Positions 21,462 to 31,016 of a stretch of 64,000 bases of DNA are shown piece after piece (position 1 is the stretch's first letter; each line of letters opens with the position of its first letter). The DNA comes from Streptomyces sp. NBC_01275 (lineage in GTDB: Bacteria > Actinomycetota > Actinomycetes > Streptomycetales > Streptomycetaceae): positions 8,618,001 to 8,682,000 of the forward strand of contig NZ_JAPEOZ010000001.1 in NCBI RefSeq assembly GCF_026340655.1. The letters run 5' to 3'. The translations under genes were made by a program, and so were the position numbers. A model generated the notes under the pieces. That model did no database searches, was not told where the DNA came from, and worked only from the letters and a program-made list of their open reading frames with translations.

Positions 21462-22280
21462 ATGGACATCTGGTTGCTGGGACCGCTGACCGCCGAGGTG
21501 CGGGGCCGGTCGATCGTGCCGACCGCCGCGAAACCCCGGCAGATCCTCGCCCTGCTCGCCATCCATGCCAATCGCGTCCTGCCCGTCGGGACCCTGATGG
21601 AGGAGATCTGGGGCGCCGAGCCGCCGCAGAGCGCGCTGGCGACCCTGCACACGTACATCCTTCAACTGCGCCGTCAGCTCACCGCGGCCTACGGCGCCGA
21701 CGCCGGCGTGTCCGCCAAGGACGTCCTCGTCACCCAGTACGGCGGCTACTGCTGGCACGTGCCCTCCGACTCCGTCGACGTGCCGCGCTACGAACGGCTG
21801 GTCGCCGCGGGACGGATCGCCTCCGCCGAGGACCGGCACGAGCGGGCCTCGGCCCACTTCCGTGAGGCGCTCGCGCTGTGGCGCGGGTCCGCCCTGGTCG
21901 ACGTCCGCATCGGGCCGGTGCTCAGCATCGAGGTGGCGCGCCTGGAGGAGAGCCGGCTGGGCGTGCTGGAGCGGTGTCTCGAGGCGGACCTGAGGCTGGG
22001 CCGCCACGCGGAGCTGCTGTCCGAACTGATCGAGCTCACCGGACGCCATCCGCTGCACGAGGGCCTGCACGCCCAGTGCATGACGGCGCTGTACCGGGCG
22101 GGCCGCTCCTGGCAGGCGCTGGACGTCTACCAGAGCCTGCGCCGCCGGCTGGCGGACGAGCTGGGGCTCTCGCCGTCGCCGCGCCTGCAGCGACTGCAGC
22201 AGGCGGTGCTCACGGCGGAGCCGTGGCTGGACGCGCCGGGGTACGGGGAGGAAGCGCTGCTCGACCGGATGATCAGCTGA
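21462..22280 (+). CDS. SARP-family pathway regulator (AfsR/DnrI/RedD type)
   Basis: A 272-residue Streptomyces antibiotic regulatory protein. It has an OmpR-like winged helix in residues 1-95 (LLGPLTAEVRGR, AKPRQILALLAIHANR, LHTYILQLRRQL) and a bacterial transcriptional activation domain in residues 100-250 (DVPRYERLVAAGR, ALALWRGSALVD, HPLHEGLHAQCMTALYRAGR). ATG 21462 fits GGGGGAG six bases upstream better than ATG 21447. SARPs bind 11-bp-spaced heptamers overlapping -35 regions; matching sites occur at several promoters in this cluster. It marks the left end of the anthracycline genes and is divergent from the RiPP-like locus. Confidence 0.92.
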   Translation: MDIWLLGPLTAEVRGRSIVPTAAKPRQILALLAIHANRVLPVGTLMEEIWGAEPPQSALATLHTYILQLRRQLTAAYGADAGVSAKDVLVTQYGGYCWHVPSDSVDVPRYERLVAAGRIASAEDRHERASAHFREALALWRGSALVDVRIGPVLSIEVARLEESRLGVLERCLEADLRLGRHAELLSELIELTGRHPLHEGLHAQCMTALYRAGRSWQALDVYQSLRRRLADELGLSPSPRLQRLQQAVLTAEPWLDAPGYGEEALLDRMIS

Positions 22281-22295
22281 CCGCCCCCGGGCGGC

Positions 22296-23600
22296 TCAGC
22301 CGTTCTTGGCGACGAACTCGACGATGGACTCCCGCATGTAGTCGGTCATCTCCTCGGTGATACCGGGATACACCCCGATCCAGAAGCTCTGCTCGGTGAT
22401 GACGTCGCAGTTGCGCAGATCCCCCGACACCCGGTGCCGTGTGCCGAGATACGCCGGATGCCGGGTGAGGTTGCCGCCGAACAGCCGCCGGGTGCCGATA
22501 CGCCGATCCTCCAGGAAGGCGACCAGGTCGCGGCGGGTGTAGGTGGCCTCGGGCAGCACCGTGACGACGAACCCGAACCAGCTCGGGTCGCTGCCCGGCG
22601 TCGCGGTGGGCAGCAGCAGACCGGGAACGTCCGCGAGCCCGTCCCGCAGCCGTTGCCAGTTGCGCCGCCGCGCCGCGCCGAACTCCGGCAGCTTCTTCAA
22701 CTGGCTGAGCGCCAGGGCTCCTTGGAGGTCGGTGGCCTTCAGGTTGTATCCGATGTGCGAGAAGATGTACTTGTGGTCGTACCCCTTGGGCAGATCGCCC
22801 AGCTGGTACTCGAACCGCTTGAGGCAGGTGTTGTCCTCGCCGGGCTCGCACCAGCAGTCCCGCCCCCAGTCCCGGAACGACTCGACGATCCGGGCCAGTT
22901 CGAGATTCCGGGTCAGTACGCAGCCGCCCTCGCCCGTCGTGATGTGGTGGGCGGGGTAGAAGCTGACGGTGGCCAGATCCCCGAAGGTGCCCGTCATCCG
23001 CCCCTGGTAGGTCGAGCCCACGGCGTCGCAGTTGTCCTCGATCAGGAACAGCTCGTGCTCGGTGGCCAGTTGCTGGATCTCCGCCACCTCGTAGGGGTTG
23101 CCGAGGGTGTGCGCGATCATGATGGCCCGGGTCCGGTCCGAGATCGCCGCCCGGACGCGCTCCGCCGTCGTGTTGTAGGTGCCGAGTTCGAGGTCCACGA
23201 ACACCGGCGTGAGACCGTTCTGGAAGATCGGGTTCACCGTGGTGGGGAAACCGCCGGCCACCGTGATCACCTCGTCGCCCGGGCGCAGCCGCTGCTCGCC
23301 GAGGCGCGGGGAGGTCAGCGCCGACAGCGCGAGCAGATTCGCCGAGGACCCCGAGTTCACCAGATGCGCCTTGCGTACGCCGATATGGCGGGCGAACCTG
23401 CTCTCGAAGCGCCGGGAGCGGTCCCCCGCCGCGATCCGCAGATCCAGGGCCGCCTCCACCAGAGCGACCCGGTCCTCCTCGTCCAGGACCGCCCCCGAGG
23501 AGAGGATCGGCGTCACTCCGGGCTGGAAGTTCCCCGGCTGCTGCTGCCGGTGGTACTCGCGAACCTGCTCCAGGACCAGAGCCTTGGTGTCCGACGTCAT
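22296..23600 (-). CDS. rfbH: NDP-4-keto-6-deoxyhexose 3-dehydratase (E1/SpnQ/AknP type)
   Basis: A 434-residue PMP-dependent [2Fe-2S] enzyme that removes the 3-hydroxyl of an NDP-4-keto-6-deoxysugar, needed for 2,3,6-trideoxysugars such as rhodinose. In the aminotransferase fold the usual PLP-binding Lys is replaced: the motif reads [13 protein letters not shown] with His219 at that position. The iron-sulphur ligands appear as C249-x-C251-x7-C259 ([12 protein letters not shown]). ATG 23600 is preceded by GGAGGGA. It stands alone, convergent with the SARP gene and divergent from the 3-ketoreductase gene. No dedicated ferredoxin reductase is seen, so reducing power must come from elsewhere. Confidence 0.92.
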   Translation of the reverse strand: MTSDTKALVLEQVREYHRQQQPGNFQPGVTPILSSGAVLDEEDRVALVEAALDLRIAAGDRSRRFESRFARHIGVRKAHLVNSGSSANLLALSALTSPRLGEQRLRPGDEVITVAGGFPTTVNPIFQNGLTPVFVDLELGTYNTTAERVRAAISDRTRAIMIAHTLGNPYEVAEIQQLATEHELFLIEDNCDAVGSTYQGRMTGTFGDLATVSFYPAHHITTGEGGCVLTRNLELARIVESFRDWGRDCWCEPGEDNTCLKRFEYQLGDLPKGYDHKYIFSHIGYNLKATDLQGALALSQLKKLPEFGAARRRNWQRLRDGLADVPGLLLPTATPGSDPSWFGFVVTVLPEATYTRRDLVAFLEDRRIGTRRLFGGNLTRHPAYLGTRHRVSGDLRNCDVITEQSFWIGVYPGITEEMTDYMRESIVEFVAKNG

Positions 23601-23686
23601 AGCCGTCCCTCCGATAAGGATTGCCTCCGGACCATGCTGGGGCCGCTCGGTCGAGGAGCCGTGGAGTCCCCGCGGAAAGGACCTGC

Positions 23687-23729
23687 TCCAGCCGGTTTCC
23701 AGGAGCCTTCGACCTGGCCTGGCTAACGT
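23687..23729 (+). promoter_or_regulatory. SARP box and -10 element upstream of the 3-ketoreductase
   Basis: Three heptamers TCCAGCC (23687), TCCAGGA (23698) and TCGACCT (23709) repeat every 11 bases. The last ends exactly eight bases before a -10-like TAACGT (23724-23729). This geometry is that described for SARP activators such as DnrI and ActII-ORF4. Confidence 0.65.
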
Positions 23730-23762
23730 GTGCGGCGACGTATCCGACAGGTGAGGTGGCAG

Positions 23763-24752
23763 ATGCCCGAGGACACTCCACGACCCGTACTCCGCATGGG
23801 GGTTCTGGGCTGTGCCGATATCGCGGTACGCCGGATCCTGCCCGCGCTCGTGGAGCATCCGTCGGTGCGCCTGGTGGCCCTGGCGAGCCGGGACGGGGCG
23901 CGCGCCGAACAGCTCGCGGCCCGGTTCGGATGCGCGGCGGTGACCGGGTACCAGGCGCTGCTGGACCGCGACGACATCGACGCCGTCTATGTCCCGCTGC
24001 CGCCCGGCATGCACCACGAATGGGTCGCCGAGGCGCTCACCGCGGGCAAGCACGTCCTGGTGGAGAAGCCGCTGAGCACGACGTACGCACAGAGCGCGGA
24101 GCTGGTGGCGATGGCCGCCCGGCTCGATCTGGCGCTCACCGAGAACTTCATGTTCCTGCACCACTCGCAGCACACGGCGGTACGGGCCATGGCCGGCGAG
24201 ATCGGCGAACTGCGCGTCTTCTCCAGCTCCTTCGGCGTACCGCCGCCCGATCCGTCGTCCTTCCGGCACAACGCGCGCCTCGGCGGCGGAGCACTGCTCG
24301 ACGTGGGCGTCTACCCGCTGCGCGCGGCCCAGCTCCATCTCCCCGGCGAGCTGGACGTGCTCGGCGCCTGTCTGCGCGTCGACGAGGCCACCGGCGTCGA
24401 CGTCGCGGGCAGCGCGCTGCTCTCCACGGCGACGGGCGTGACCGCGCAGCTCGACTTCGGCTTCCAGCACTCCTACCGGTCCGTCTACGCGCTCTGGGGC
24501 AGCCGGGGCCGGATCAGCGTGCCGCGGGCCTTCACCCCGCCCCGCGAGCACCGGCCGCTGGTCCGCCTCGAACAGCAGGACCGGCTCACCGAGATCACGC
24601 TGCCCGCCGATCACCAAGTGGGCAACGCCCTGGACGAGTTCGCCGCGGCGGCGCGCTCGCGCACCGCACGGGCCTCGCTGGGGGAGGCGCTGCTGCGCCA
24701 GGCGCTCCTGGTCGAACAGGTCCGCAAGGCGGCCCGGGTCGTCAGCGGCTGA
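23763..24752 (+). CDS. NDP-hexose 3-ketoreductase (Gfo/Idh/MocA family, AknQ type)
   Basis: A 329-residue NAD(P)-dependent oxidoreductase. It has the nucleotide-binding motif [18 protein letters not shown] (about residues 12-29) and the family's [10 protein letters not shown] motif near residue 100. In anthracycline and macrolide pathways such enzymes reduce the 3-keto group produced after 2,3-dehydration. ATG 23763 follows AGGTGG. It sits alone behind a clear SARP box and is convergent with the 4,6-dehydratase operon across a strong terminator. Confidence 0.87.
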   Translation: MPEDTPRPVLRMGVLGCADIAVRRILPALVEHPSVRLVALASRDGARAEQLAARFGCAAVTGYQALLDRDDIDAVYVPLPPGMHHEWVAEALTAGKHVLVEKPLSTTYAQSAELVAMAARLDLALTENFMFLHHSQHTAVRAMAGEIGELRVFSSSFGVPPPDPSSFRHNARLGGGALLDVGVYPLRAAQLHLPGELDVLGACLRVDEATGVDVAGSALLSTATGVTAQLDFGFQHSYRSVYALWGSRGRISVPRAFTPPREHRPLVRLEQQDRLTEITLPADHQVGNALDEFAAAARSRTARASLGEALLRQALLVEQVRKAARVVSG

Positions 24753-24753
24753 G

Positions 24754-24813
24754 TCTCCGGTACCGAGGGAGCCGAATCCGGTACCGAGGGAGCTGAATCT
24801 CCGGTACCGAGGA
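24754..24813. repeat. Threefold degenerate repeat around CCGGTACCGAGG
   Basis: The unit CCGGTACCGAGG with GAGC(C/T)GAAT spacers occurs three times between the 3-ketoreductase stop and the terminator. It is non-coding. Confidence 0.7.
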
Positions 24814-24857
24814 ACGAGGAGGGGAGCCGACCCCGGAGGGCGGGCTCCCCTCCTCGT
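24814..24857. terminator. Bidirectional terminator hairpin
   Basis: ACGAGGAGGGGAGCC (24814-24828) pairs perfectly with GGCTCCCCTCCTCGT (24843-24857) around a 14-base loop, between two convergent genes. Confidence 0.85.
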
Positions 24858-24858
24858 C

Positions 24859-25812
24859 TCAGACCCGTTCGGCCGACTGCTCGCGGTACCAGTCGACGAC
24901 CTCGCGCAGCCCCTCGTCCAGCGACCGCAGCGGCCGGTAGCCGAGCTCCGTGCGGATCTTCGTGTCGTCCACCGCGTACCGCAGGTCATGGCCCTTGCGG
25001 TCGGGCGCCTGACGGACCCGGGACCAGTCCGCTCCGCACAACTCCAGGAGTTTCGCCGTCATCTGGCGGTTGGTCAGGTGGGTGCCGCCGCCGATGTTGT
25101 AGATCTCGCCGGCCCGGCCGCCGGTCAGCACGGCGTGCACGGCACGGCAGTGGTCGTCGACGTGCAGCCACTCCCGGACGTTGCCGCCGTCGCCGTACAG
25201 CGGCACCGACCGGCCGGCCAGCAGTTCCGTGACGAACAGCGGGATGAGCTTCTCCGGGTGCTGGCGGGGGCCGTAGTTGTTGGCGCAGCGCGTGGTGCGC
25301 ACATCGAGGCCGTGGGTGCGCCAGTAGGAGCGGGCGAGGAGGTCGCTGCCCGCCTTCGTCGCGGCGTAGGGCGAGTTGGGGCGCAGCGGCTCGTCCTCCG
25401 TCCAGGTGCCCTCGGCGATCGACCCGTAGACCTCGTCCGTCGAGACGTGCACGAAGGTGCCGACGCCGCAGCGCAGACTCGCCTCCAGCAGCGACTGGGT
25501 GCCCAGCACATTGGTGCGCACGAACTCCGCGGCGCCGGTCAGGGAACGGTCGACATGGGTCTCGGCCGCGAAGTGCACGACCGCGTCGTGGCCGGGGAGC
25601 ACCCTCAGCAGCGCGTCGAGGTCACGGATGTCGGTCCGGTGGAAGTCCAGCCGCGGGTCGCCCAACGGCAGACGGTCGGTGCTGCCCGCGTAGGTGAGCA
25701 GGTCGACGACGGTCACCCGGCTGGGCGTCGGCCCCGGCAGGGTCCCGGCCAGCAGCGAGCGGACGTAGTGGGATCCGATGAAACCGGCGCCGCCGGTGAT
25801 CAGGACGCGCAT
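24859..25812 (-). CDS. rfbB: dTDP-glucose 4,6-dehydratase
   Basis: A 317-residue extended short-chain dehydrogenase making dTDP-4-keto-6-deoxyglucose, the common precursor of all the sugars here. It has the [15 protein letters not shown] motif at residues 7-18, the [11 protein letters not shown] motif near 83, the catalytic STDEVYG near 122 and [11 protein letters not shown] near 145. ATG 25812 overlaps the 3' end of the glycosyltransferase gene by 13 bases, so it is the last gene of a five-gene reverse operon (SnoaL-like, SDR, P450-like, GT, this gene). Confidence 0.95.
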   Translation of the reverse strand: MRVLITGGAGFIGSHYVRSLLAGTLPGPTPSRVTVVDLLTYAGSTDRLPLGDPRLDFHRTDIRDLDALLRVLPGHDAVVHFAAETHVDRSLTGAAEFVRTNVLGTQSLLEASLRCGVGTFVHVSTDEVYGSIAEGTWTEDEPLRPNSPYAATKAGSDLLARSYWRTHGLDVRTTRCANNYGPRQHPEKLIPLFVTELLAGRSVPLYGDGGNVREWLHVDDHCRAVHAVLTGGRAGEIYNIGGGTHLTNRQMTAKLLELCGADWSRVRQAPDRKGHDLRYAVDDTKIRTELGYRPLRSLDEGLREVVDWYREQSAERV

Positions 25813-27149
25813 GGTGACGCACCTCCGGGGCGTCGGGGACCGCGGGCGTGATGCTGGGCGGTCAGCCGCTCCAGTACGGGGACGACCTGCGCCGGAGTAG
25901 GCTCGGACGCGGCCTCGGCCCGCAGCCGGGCGGCCGCCGAGGCGAACGAGGCCTCGTCGAGGATCCGCACGAGCCGACTGCGCAGCCCCTCCACCGTCAC
26001 CTCGTGGGAGGGGAGATGGAGACCGGCGCCGAGCGCCTGCTGGCGCTGCGCGCGGTCGATCGCGTCCCAGATCCAGCCCATGGCGATCTGCGGAACCCCC
26101 TCGACCAGCGCTGTCGACCAGGTCCCGGCGCCGCCGTGGTGCACGATGGCCGCGCAGGTCGGCAGCAGCGCGTGCAGCGGCACATGGTCCACCAGGCGCA
26201 CGTTGTCCGGGACATGGGTGAGCAGCGCCCGCTCCTCGGCGTCGAGGGTGGCGACCACCTCGATGTCGAGCCCCTCGATGGCCTTGAGCACGAGATCGAC
26301 CGGGACCGCGTTGGGGAACTCCGAGGTCCGGGCCGTCAGCCCCAGGGTGACGCAGACACGCGGCCGTTTCGGCGGTACGCGCAGCCAGTCGGGCACGACG
26401 GCGGGCACCGGCCCGTTGTAGGGGACGTAGCGCATGCCCACGACCGGGCCGGCGGCCGGCGGGCGGAAGCTGCGGGGCACCTGGTCCACCGACCACTGTC
26501 CGGTCACCGCCTCCTCGTCGAAGGGCACGCCGTGGCGGCCGAGCGTCCACTGGAGCCACTGGCCGAGGGAGTCCTCCGGATGCGCCCGGCCGCTCTCCCC
26601 GCCCCGCCCGCTCTCCCCGCCCCGGCCCGTGGGGTCCGCGTCGAGCTGGGCGAGGAACGCCTGTCGCATGGACGTGAAGAGGTCGGGGAAGGACAGCAGC
26701 CGCGCATGGGCCGCCCCGGTCGCCTTCGCGGCCACCGCGCCCGCGAAGGTGAAGGGCTCCCACAGGATCAGGTCCGGCTGCCAGGAGCGGGCGAACGCGA
26801 CGAGGTCGTCGACCATCGGATCGTCGTTGATCAGGGCGAAGAAGGTGGCGGTCATCATCGTGTCCCAGCCCTTGAGGAAGGCGGGGTCGGCCTGACCGGG
26901 CGCGTCGACGTCCAGCGACCGGTCGGCCTGGTGGGCCAGCACGGGCCCGCCCACACCTTTGATCATCTCGTCGAGCTTGGGATCCGCGCCCACCGGGACG
27001 GCGGTCAGCCCGGCCGCCGTGACGCTCCCGGTCAGCGCGGGCTGGCCGGCCACCCGTACCTCGTGCCCGGCGGCCCGCAGCGCCCAGGCCAGCGGCACGG
27101 ACCCGTTGAAGTGCGCGTCCATCGCGAAGGACGTCAGCAGAACCTTCAT
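25800..27149 (-). CDS. Anthracycline glycosyltransferase, AknS-like
   Basis: A 449-residue GT-B fold (GT1) enzyme. The N-terminus MKVLLTSFAMDAHFNGSVPL binds the acceptor and the C-terminal HHGGAGTWSTALVEGVPQI motif (about residue 345) binds the NDP-sugar. The P450-like helper gene is immediately upstream, as in AknT-AknS and DesVIII-DesVII pairs. It is therefore likely the enzyme that attaches the first, amino sugar (rhodosamine) at C-7. A GRGGES hexapeptide is duplicated near residue 180. ATG 27149 is preceded by AAAGGA. Confidence 0.88.
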   Translation of the reverse strand: MKVLLTSFAMDAHFNGSVPLAWALRAAGHEVRVAGQPALTGSVTAAGLTAVPVGADPKLDEMIKGVGGPVLAHQADRSLDVDAPGQADPAFLKGWDTMMTATFFALINDDPMVDDLVAFARSWQPDLILWEPFTFAGAVAAKATGAAHARLLSFPDLFTSMRQAFLAQLDADPTGRGGESGRGGESGRAHPEDSLGQWLQWTLGRHGVPFDEEAVTGQWSVDQVPRSFRPPAAGPVVGMRYVPYNGPVPAVVPDWLRVPPKRPRVCVTLGLTARTSEFPNAVPVDLVLKAIEGLDIEVVATLDAEERALLTHVPDNVRLVDHVPLHALLPTCAAIVHHGGAGTWSTALVEGVPQIAMGWIWDAIDRAQRQQALGAGLHLPSHEVTVEGLRSRLVRILDEASFASAAARLRAEAASEPTPAQVVPVLERLTAQHHARGPRRPGGASPCAS

Positions 27150-27188
27150 GGTCGGTCCTTTCTGTGCGGCTCCATGGCAGCCCGGCCG

Positions 27189-28586
27189 TCACACGGAGGT
27201 GGTCGCGGAGACGGTCACGAAGGTGGTCGCGGAGGTGGCCAGGGGGAAGCGCAGCACTCCGCCCAGCACGGGGGAGCGCATCCGCCGCAGCACTCCGCCG
27301 GCCGGCGTCAGCTCGGGGTGGCGCTCGCGCAGGGTGCGTACGGCGGTCTCCGCCTGGAGCCGGGCGAACGCCCCGAAGAGCCCGGTGTGCGGGCCGGCGA
27401 GCGACAACCGCCCCTGTCCGGCGGGCCGGGTGAGGTCGTAGTGGTCCGGGGCGAGAAACGCCTCCGGGTCCCGGTTCGCCGCGCCGACGTGGACCACGAC
27501 CTGCGCACCGGCGGGGACGACCTGCCCGCCGAGCTCGAGCTCCTCGGCCGCGATCCGGCTCTCCAGCCGTACCGGCGGCGCGTACCGCAGCGCCTCTTCC
27601 ACCGCCCCGGCCGCGAGGTCCGGGCTCTCGCCGAGCATCGCCCACTGCAGGGGATGGGCGAGCAGCGCCTCCAGGGTGTTGTTGACGAGCCCCGCGGCGA
27701 ACTCGACGCCCACCACGGCCGTCAACACCCCGACCGCCAGGGCGTCCTGCGCGAAGACGGCGGAGTCCTCGGCACGCAGCACGACGCTGAGCAGATCGTC
27801 GCCCGGCTCACCGCGCCGCGCCGCGACGAGATCGCCGACGAGTGCGCGTACGTCCTCCACGGCCTCCTCGAGCCGACGGGTCACGGCGAGCGGCTGCGGG
27901 CAGAGCGCGGCGTCGAGCGCGACCCCGAGCGCGAGGCACGCCTCGGCGAACCGGTCGCGCTGCGCGGCCGGGACGCCGAGCAGCGCCGCGGCCGCCGCGA
28001 CGGCCGTGGGGCGGGAGTAGTCCGCCATGAGGTCGAAGCTCTCGCCGAGCCCGTCGGCGGTCTCCTGGTGCACCAGCTCGGCGCTCTTGCGGTGGCCCTC
28101 GGCCGCCGCCGCGCCCAGCACCGGCGCCGCCGACCGCTCCCAGCGCGCGTGGTCGGCGCCCGACGCGTGCAGGAAGGCCCGGTCCAGCGGGACGATGTGG
28201 CACAGCTGCGGATTGCTCCAGGCGTCCGAGAAGACGTGCCGCTGCGGGCCCGGCAGATCGGCGTGCCGCAGGCTCAGCCGGGGGTCGGCCAGGGCCTGGG
28301 CGGCCACCGCGTGCCGGCCGGTGACCCAGGCTCCGGCGGCGCTCTGCCACAGCGGCCCCGCCTCGTCCCGTATCCGGCGGGTCAGCAGCGCGGGGTCGTC
28401 GCTCTCCGCGCGCAAGGTCAGGGCGTAGGGGTCGCCGCTGGTGCCGTAGATCCAGTGGAAGCCGCGGGCGGTCAGCAGATGACGGCCCAGCTCGCTGTCG
28501 GTCTGCCGACCCGCCTCGGTCGCCTCGGGCGTCTCCTCGGGCGTCTGGGCGGCCGTCGTCTCGTCGTTGTGAGCGTGCGTCTGCAC
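27189..28586 (-). CDS. P450-like glycosyltransferase auxiliary protein (AknT/DnrQ/EryCII type)
   Basis: A 465-residue protein with the cytochrome P450 fold that lacks the haem ligand. The region equivalent to FxxGxHxCxG reads LAGPHTGLFGAFARLQAE, with no Cys. Such proteins do not oxidise anything; they bind and activate a partner glycosyltransferase. The GT gene lies 39 bases downstream. GTG 28586 is preceded by AAGGAGA. The first 45 residues are Thr/Glu/Ala-rich and probably disordered. Confidence 0.88.
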   Translation of the reverse strand: MQTHAHNDETTAAQTPEETPEATEAGRQTDSELGRHLLTARGFHWIYGTSGDPYALTLRAESDDPALLTRRIRDEAGPLWQSAAGAWVTGRHAVAAQALADPRLSLRHADLPGPQRHVFSDAWSNPQLCHIVPLDRAFLHASGADHARWERSAAPVLGAAAAEGHRKSAELVHQETADGLGESFDLMADYSRPTAVAAAAALLGVPAAQRDRFAEACLALGVALDAALCPQPLAVTRRLEEAVEDVRALVGDLVAARRGEPGDDLLSVVLRAEDSAVFAQDALAVGVLTAVVGVEFAAGLVNNTLEALLAHPLQWAMLGESPDLAAGAVEEALRYAPPVRLESRIAAEELELGGQVVPAGAQVVVHVGAANRDPEAFLAPDHYDLTRPAGQGRLSLAGPHTGLFGAFARLQAETAVRTLRERHPELTPAGGVLRRMRSPVLGGVLRFPLATSATTFVTVSATTSV

Positions 28587-28608
28587 GGCAGTCTCCTTCG
28601 GGCGTGGT

Positions 28609-29451
28609 TCAGGTGAGGGACAGACCGCCGTCGACCGCGAGCACCGCTCCGGTCGCGTAGGCGGCGCGCGGGTCGGTGAGCTGTACGGCCCACCAGGCGA
28701 TGTCCGAGGGCAGGCCGACCCGGCCGGCCGGGACGCGGGCGGCGATCTGCTCGAGGAATCCGGCATAGGCCTCCCGAGACATGCCGGACCGTTCACCGAT
28801 CCCGGTGTCGATCACGCCCGGCGCCAGGCCGAGGACGCGGATGCCGCGGGGCGCCAGTTCGACGGCCCAGGTCCGGGTGAGGAAGTCGAGCCCCGCCTTG
28901 GCGGCGCCGTAGACGCCGTTCTCCGGCCAGGCCCGGCGGCCCAGGGCCCCCGCCGAGCCGATGTTCAGCACGGTTCCCCCGCCGTCGGCCGCGAGGGCGT
29001 CCAGGGTCTGCCGGGTGAGCAGCAGCGGGGCCAGCAGGTTGGCGTCGAGCTGCTCGCGGGCGGCCTCCCGTTTCGTCTCCGCGAGGGAGGCGAAGCCGCC
29101 GCTGGCCGCGTTGTTCACCAGGACGTCGATCCGGCCGAAGGCGTCCAGCGCCGCGTCCGTGACGGCGCGCGGGGCGTCCGGATCGGTGAGGTCGGCGGTG
29201 AGGACGCCGATGCCGGGGTGGCCCTCGGCTGTCTGGGTCAGGGTCGCGGCCGTACGGCCCACGACGAGTACCCGGTCGCCGCGCTCGGCGAAGGCACGGG
29301 CCGTGGCCCGCCCGATCCCGGTCCCGCCGCCGGTGACGATCACGCCCCGGGGCGTGATCGAGTCCCGCGTCGCGGTCGAGTCCGGCGTCGCGGTCGAGTC
29401 CGGCATCGCGGTCGAGTCCCGTGGCGTGGGCGAATCCTGTGTCGCGCTCAT
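28609..29451 (-). CDS. Short-chain dehydrogenase, candidate aklaviketone C-7 ketoreductase (AknU/DnrE type)
   Basis: A 280-residue classical SDR with [20 protein letters not shown] (about residues 39-58), NNAASGG, the catalytic Ser in NIGSAG and [10 protein letters not shown]. It sits in an operon with glycosylation genes, and the pathway needs a reductase for the 7-keto group before glycosylation; the akn and dnr clusters use an SDR for this. The exact step is inferred. The first 35 residues are an 18-bp tandem repeat product (PDSTAT-type hexapeptides) unlike other SDRs, so the true N-terminus could be an internal codon near residue 35. Confidence 0.78.
   Translation of the reverse strand: MSATQDSPTPRDSTAMPDSTATPDSTATRDSITPRGVIVTGGGTGIGRATARAFAERGDRVLVVGRTAATLTQTAEGHPGIGVLTADLTDPDAPRAVTDAALDAFGRIDVLVNNAASGGFASLAETKREAAREQLDANLLAPLLLTRQTLDALAADGGGTVLNIGSAGALGRRAWPENGVYGAAKAGLDFLTRTWAVELAPRGIRVLGLAPGVIDTGIGERSGMSREAYAGFLEQIAARVPAGRVGLPSDIAWWAVQLTDPRAAYATGAVLAVDGGLSLT
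29360..29449. repeat. 18-bp tandem repeat, five copies, at the SDR 5' end
   Basis: Units of the type GAGTCCGGCGTCGCGGTC repeat from 29360 to 29449 and encode hexapeptides in the N-terminal tail of the reductase. Confidence 0.85.
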
Positions 29452-29496
29452 GCCGGCGACCGTAGGACGCGCCGCTCGAGTCGCGGTCGACTCCCG

Positions 29497-29958
29497 CTAC
29501 GGCCGGTCGTCACGGGTCACCACCCGCTCCCGGACCAGGAGTTCACCGTCCTCGGCCACCAGGACGTCCCGGCAGGCGCACACCAGGTGCAGCCGGGCGG
29601 GGCCGCCCTGCGCGACGGCGATGATCGTGACCTGGCTCTCGGCGATCAGCGAGCCGTCGTCCGCGGGGGTGACGGTGAGCATGCCCACCCAGTGGCGGTG
29701 GGTCTCCCCGGCGGCGGCGAGGTGCGCGGCGGCCTGGCGGGCGCCCTCGGCGAGCGCCGGGCGGCCGCGCACCGGCTCCGGGAGCGAGGGCGGCTTGAAG
29801 GAGCCGTCCTCGGTGAACGTGCCGGCCCAGATCTCCGCCTCGCCCGCGTCCAGGTGCCGCATCTGCCGTGCGTAGAAGTGCTGCACCTCGGCGTAGACGT
29901 CCGCCGGGACCGTCGGCGCCGGCGGTGCCGACGGCGCTGTCACTGCCTGTGCTGTCAT
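29497..29958 (-). CDS. SnoaL/NTF2-like protein, paralogue of the aromatase C-terminal domain
   Basis: A 153-residue NTF2-like fold protein of the SnoaL_4/ring-hydroxylating-dioxygenase-beta-like type. Its core HFYARQMRHLDAGEAEIW and FTEDGSF closely match QFYARQMRLLDEGEGQAW and FTEDGVF in the C-terminal domain of the aromatase/cyclase at 38606-39958. It begins the five-gene reverse operon and is divergent from the DpsY-type cyclase. A role in folding or cyclisation of the polyketide is plausible but unproven. ATG 29958 is preceded by GGAAGGGA; an upstream ATG at 29997 would lack a ribosome site. Confidence 0.75.
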   Translation of the reverse strand: MTAQAVTAPSAPPAPTVPADVYAEVQHFYARQMRHLDAGEAEIWAGTFTEDGSFKPPSLPEPVRGRPALAEGARQAAAHLAAAGETHRHWVGMLTVTPADDGSLIAESQVTIIAVAQGGPARLHLVCACRDVLVAEDGELLVRERVVTRDDRP

Positions 29959-30015
29959 GCCGTATCCCTTCCGTCGTTTCCGTGCGTGAGGTGGCACGAC
30001 GGTGGCAGAGGGCCG

Positions 30016-30033
30016 TCCAGGATCGGTCGAGCG
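30016..30033 (+). promoter_or_regulatory. Possible SARP box in the divergent cyclase/SnoaL promoter region
   Basis: TCCAGGA (30016) and TCGAGCG (30027) are spaced by 11 bases, the SARP heptamer pattern. No good -10 follows at eight bases, so this copy is weaker. Confidence 0.4.
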
Positions 30034-30165
30034 CCGGGGCGGGCGAAGACGCCGAGGGACGGCCGAGGGCGGGCTCCGGCGGGCGTTCAGTCAGGCTCCA
30101 ACGCTTCTCTAGCCGGGCTGGTGAGCATGGGCTGGCCCGCAGGAACCCATCGCCGGGAGGCGCGT

Positions 30166-30945
30166 GTGCGCATCATCGACCTGTCCTCGCCCGTGGACGC
30201 GGCGGGTTTTGAACCCGATCCCGTGGTGCACGACGTCCTCGGCCCGAAGGAGGCCGCCGCGCATATGAGCGAGGAGATGCGTGAGCACTTCGGGATCGAC
30301 TTCGACCCGGCGGAGCTGCCGGAGGGCGAGTTCCTCTCGCTCGACCGGCTCCAGCTGACGACCCACACCGGCACGCACGTCGACGCGCCGTCGCACTACG
30401 GCACCCGTGCCTCCTACCGGGACGGTCCGCCGCGGCACATCGACGAGATGCCGCTCGACTGGTTCCTGCGGCCCGCGGTCGTGCTCGACCTGAGCGACCA
30501 GGGCACGGGCGCGGTCGGCGCCGACGTACTGCGGCGGGAGCTGGACCGGATCGGGTACACGCCCGCGCCCATGGACATCGTCCTGCTCAGGACGGGCGCC
30601 GACGCATGGGCGGGGACCCAGAAGTACTTCACCGACTTCACCGGGCTCGACGGCTCCGCCGTACATCTGCTGCTGGACCTGGGGGTGCGGGTGATCGGCA
30701 CCGACGCGTTCAGCCTGGACGCGCCGTTCGGCGACATCATCGCCCGCTACCGGGCGACCGGCGACCGCTCGGTCCTGTGGCCCGCCCACTTCGCCGGGCG
30801 GGACCGGGAGTACTGCCAGGTCGAGCGGCTCGCCGGCCTCGACCGGCTGCCCGCCTCGCACGGTTTCCGGGTGGCGTGCTTCCCGGTGCGGATCGCCGGC
30901 GCGGGCGCCGGCTGGACGAGGGCGGTGGCGCTGGTCGACGAGTGA
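30166..30945 (+). CDS. Polyketide cyclase of the DpsY/AknW (PF04199) family
   Basis: A 259-residue protein of the metal-dependent kynurenine-formamidase-like cyclase family. The metal site HTGTHVDAPSHYG (about residues 66-78) is intact, and the FSLDAPFGD and WPAHFAGRDREY regions follow. In daunorubicin and aclacinomycin pathways DpsY/AknW helps close the second and third rings correctly. GTG 30166 is preceded by GGGAGG at five bases. It is followed by an N-methyltransferase gene in the same operon. Confidence 0.88.
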   Translation: MRIIDLSSPVDAAGFEPDPVVHDVLGPKEAAAHMSEEMREHFGIDFDPAELPEGEFLSLDRLQLTTHTGTHVDAPSHYGTRASYRDGPPRHIDEMPLDWFLRPAVVLDLSDQGTGAVGADVLRRELDRIGYTPAPMDIVLLRTGADAWAGTQKYFTDFTGLDGSAVHLLLDLGVRVIGTDAFSLDAPFGDIIARYRATGDRSVLWPAHFAGRDREYCQVERLAGLDRLPASHGFRVACFPVRIAGAGAGWTRAVALVDE

Positions 30946-31016
30946 GCGGCGCGCGGCGGCCGAGCGCGGGACAGGCATCGCAGGGTGACAGTGGGCGACA
31001 GCGGGAGGGGACGGAC

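Noticed and set aside
25800..27149. Assigning the two glycosyltransferases firmly as AknS and AknK
   Set aside because: They are very similar along their length. Only the neighbouring P450-like helper favours the first as AknS-like, so the roles are given as inference.
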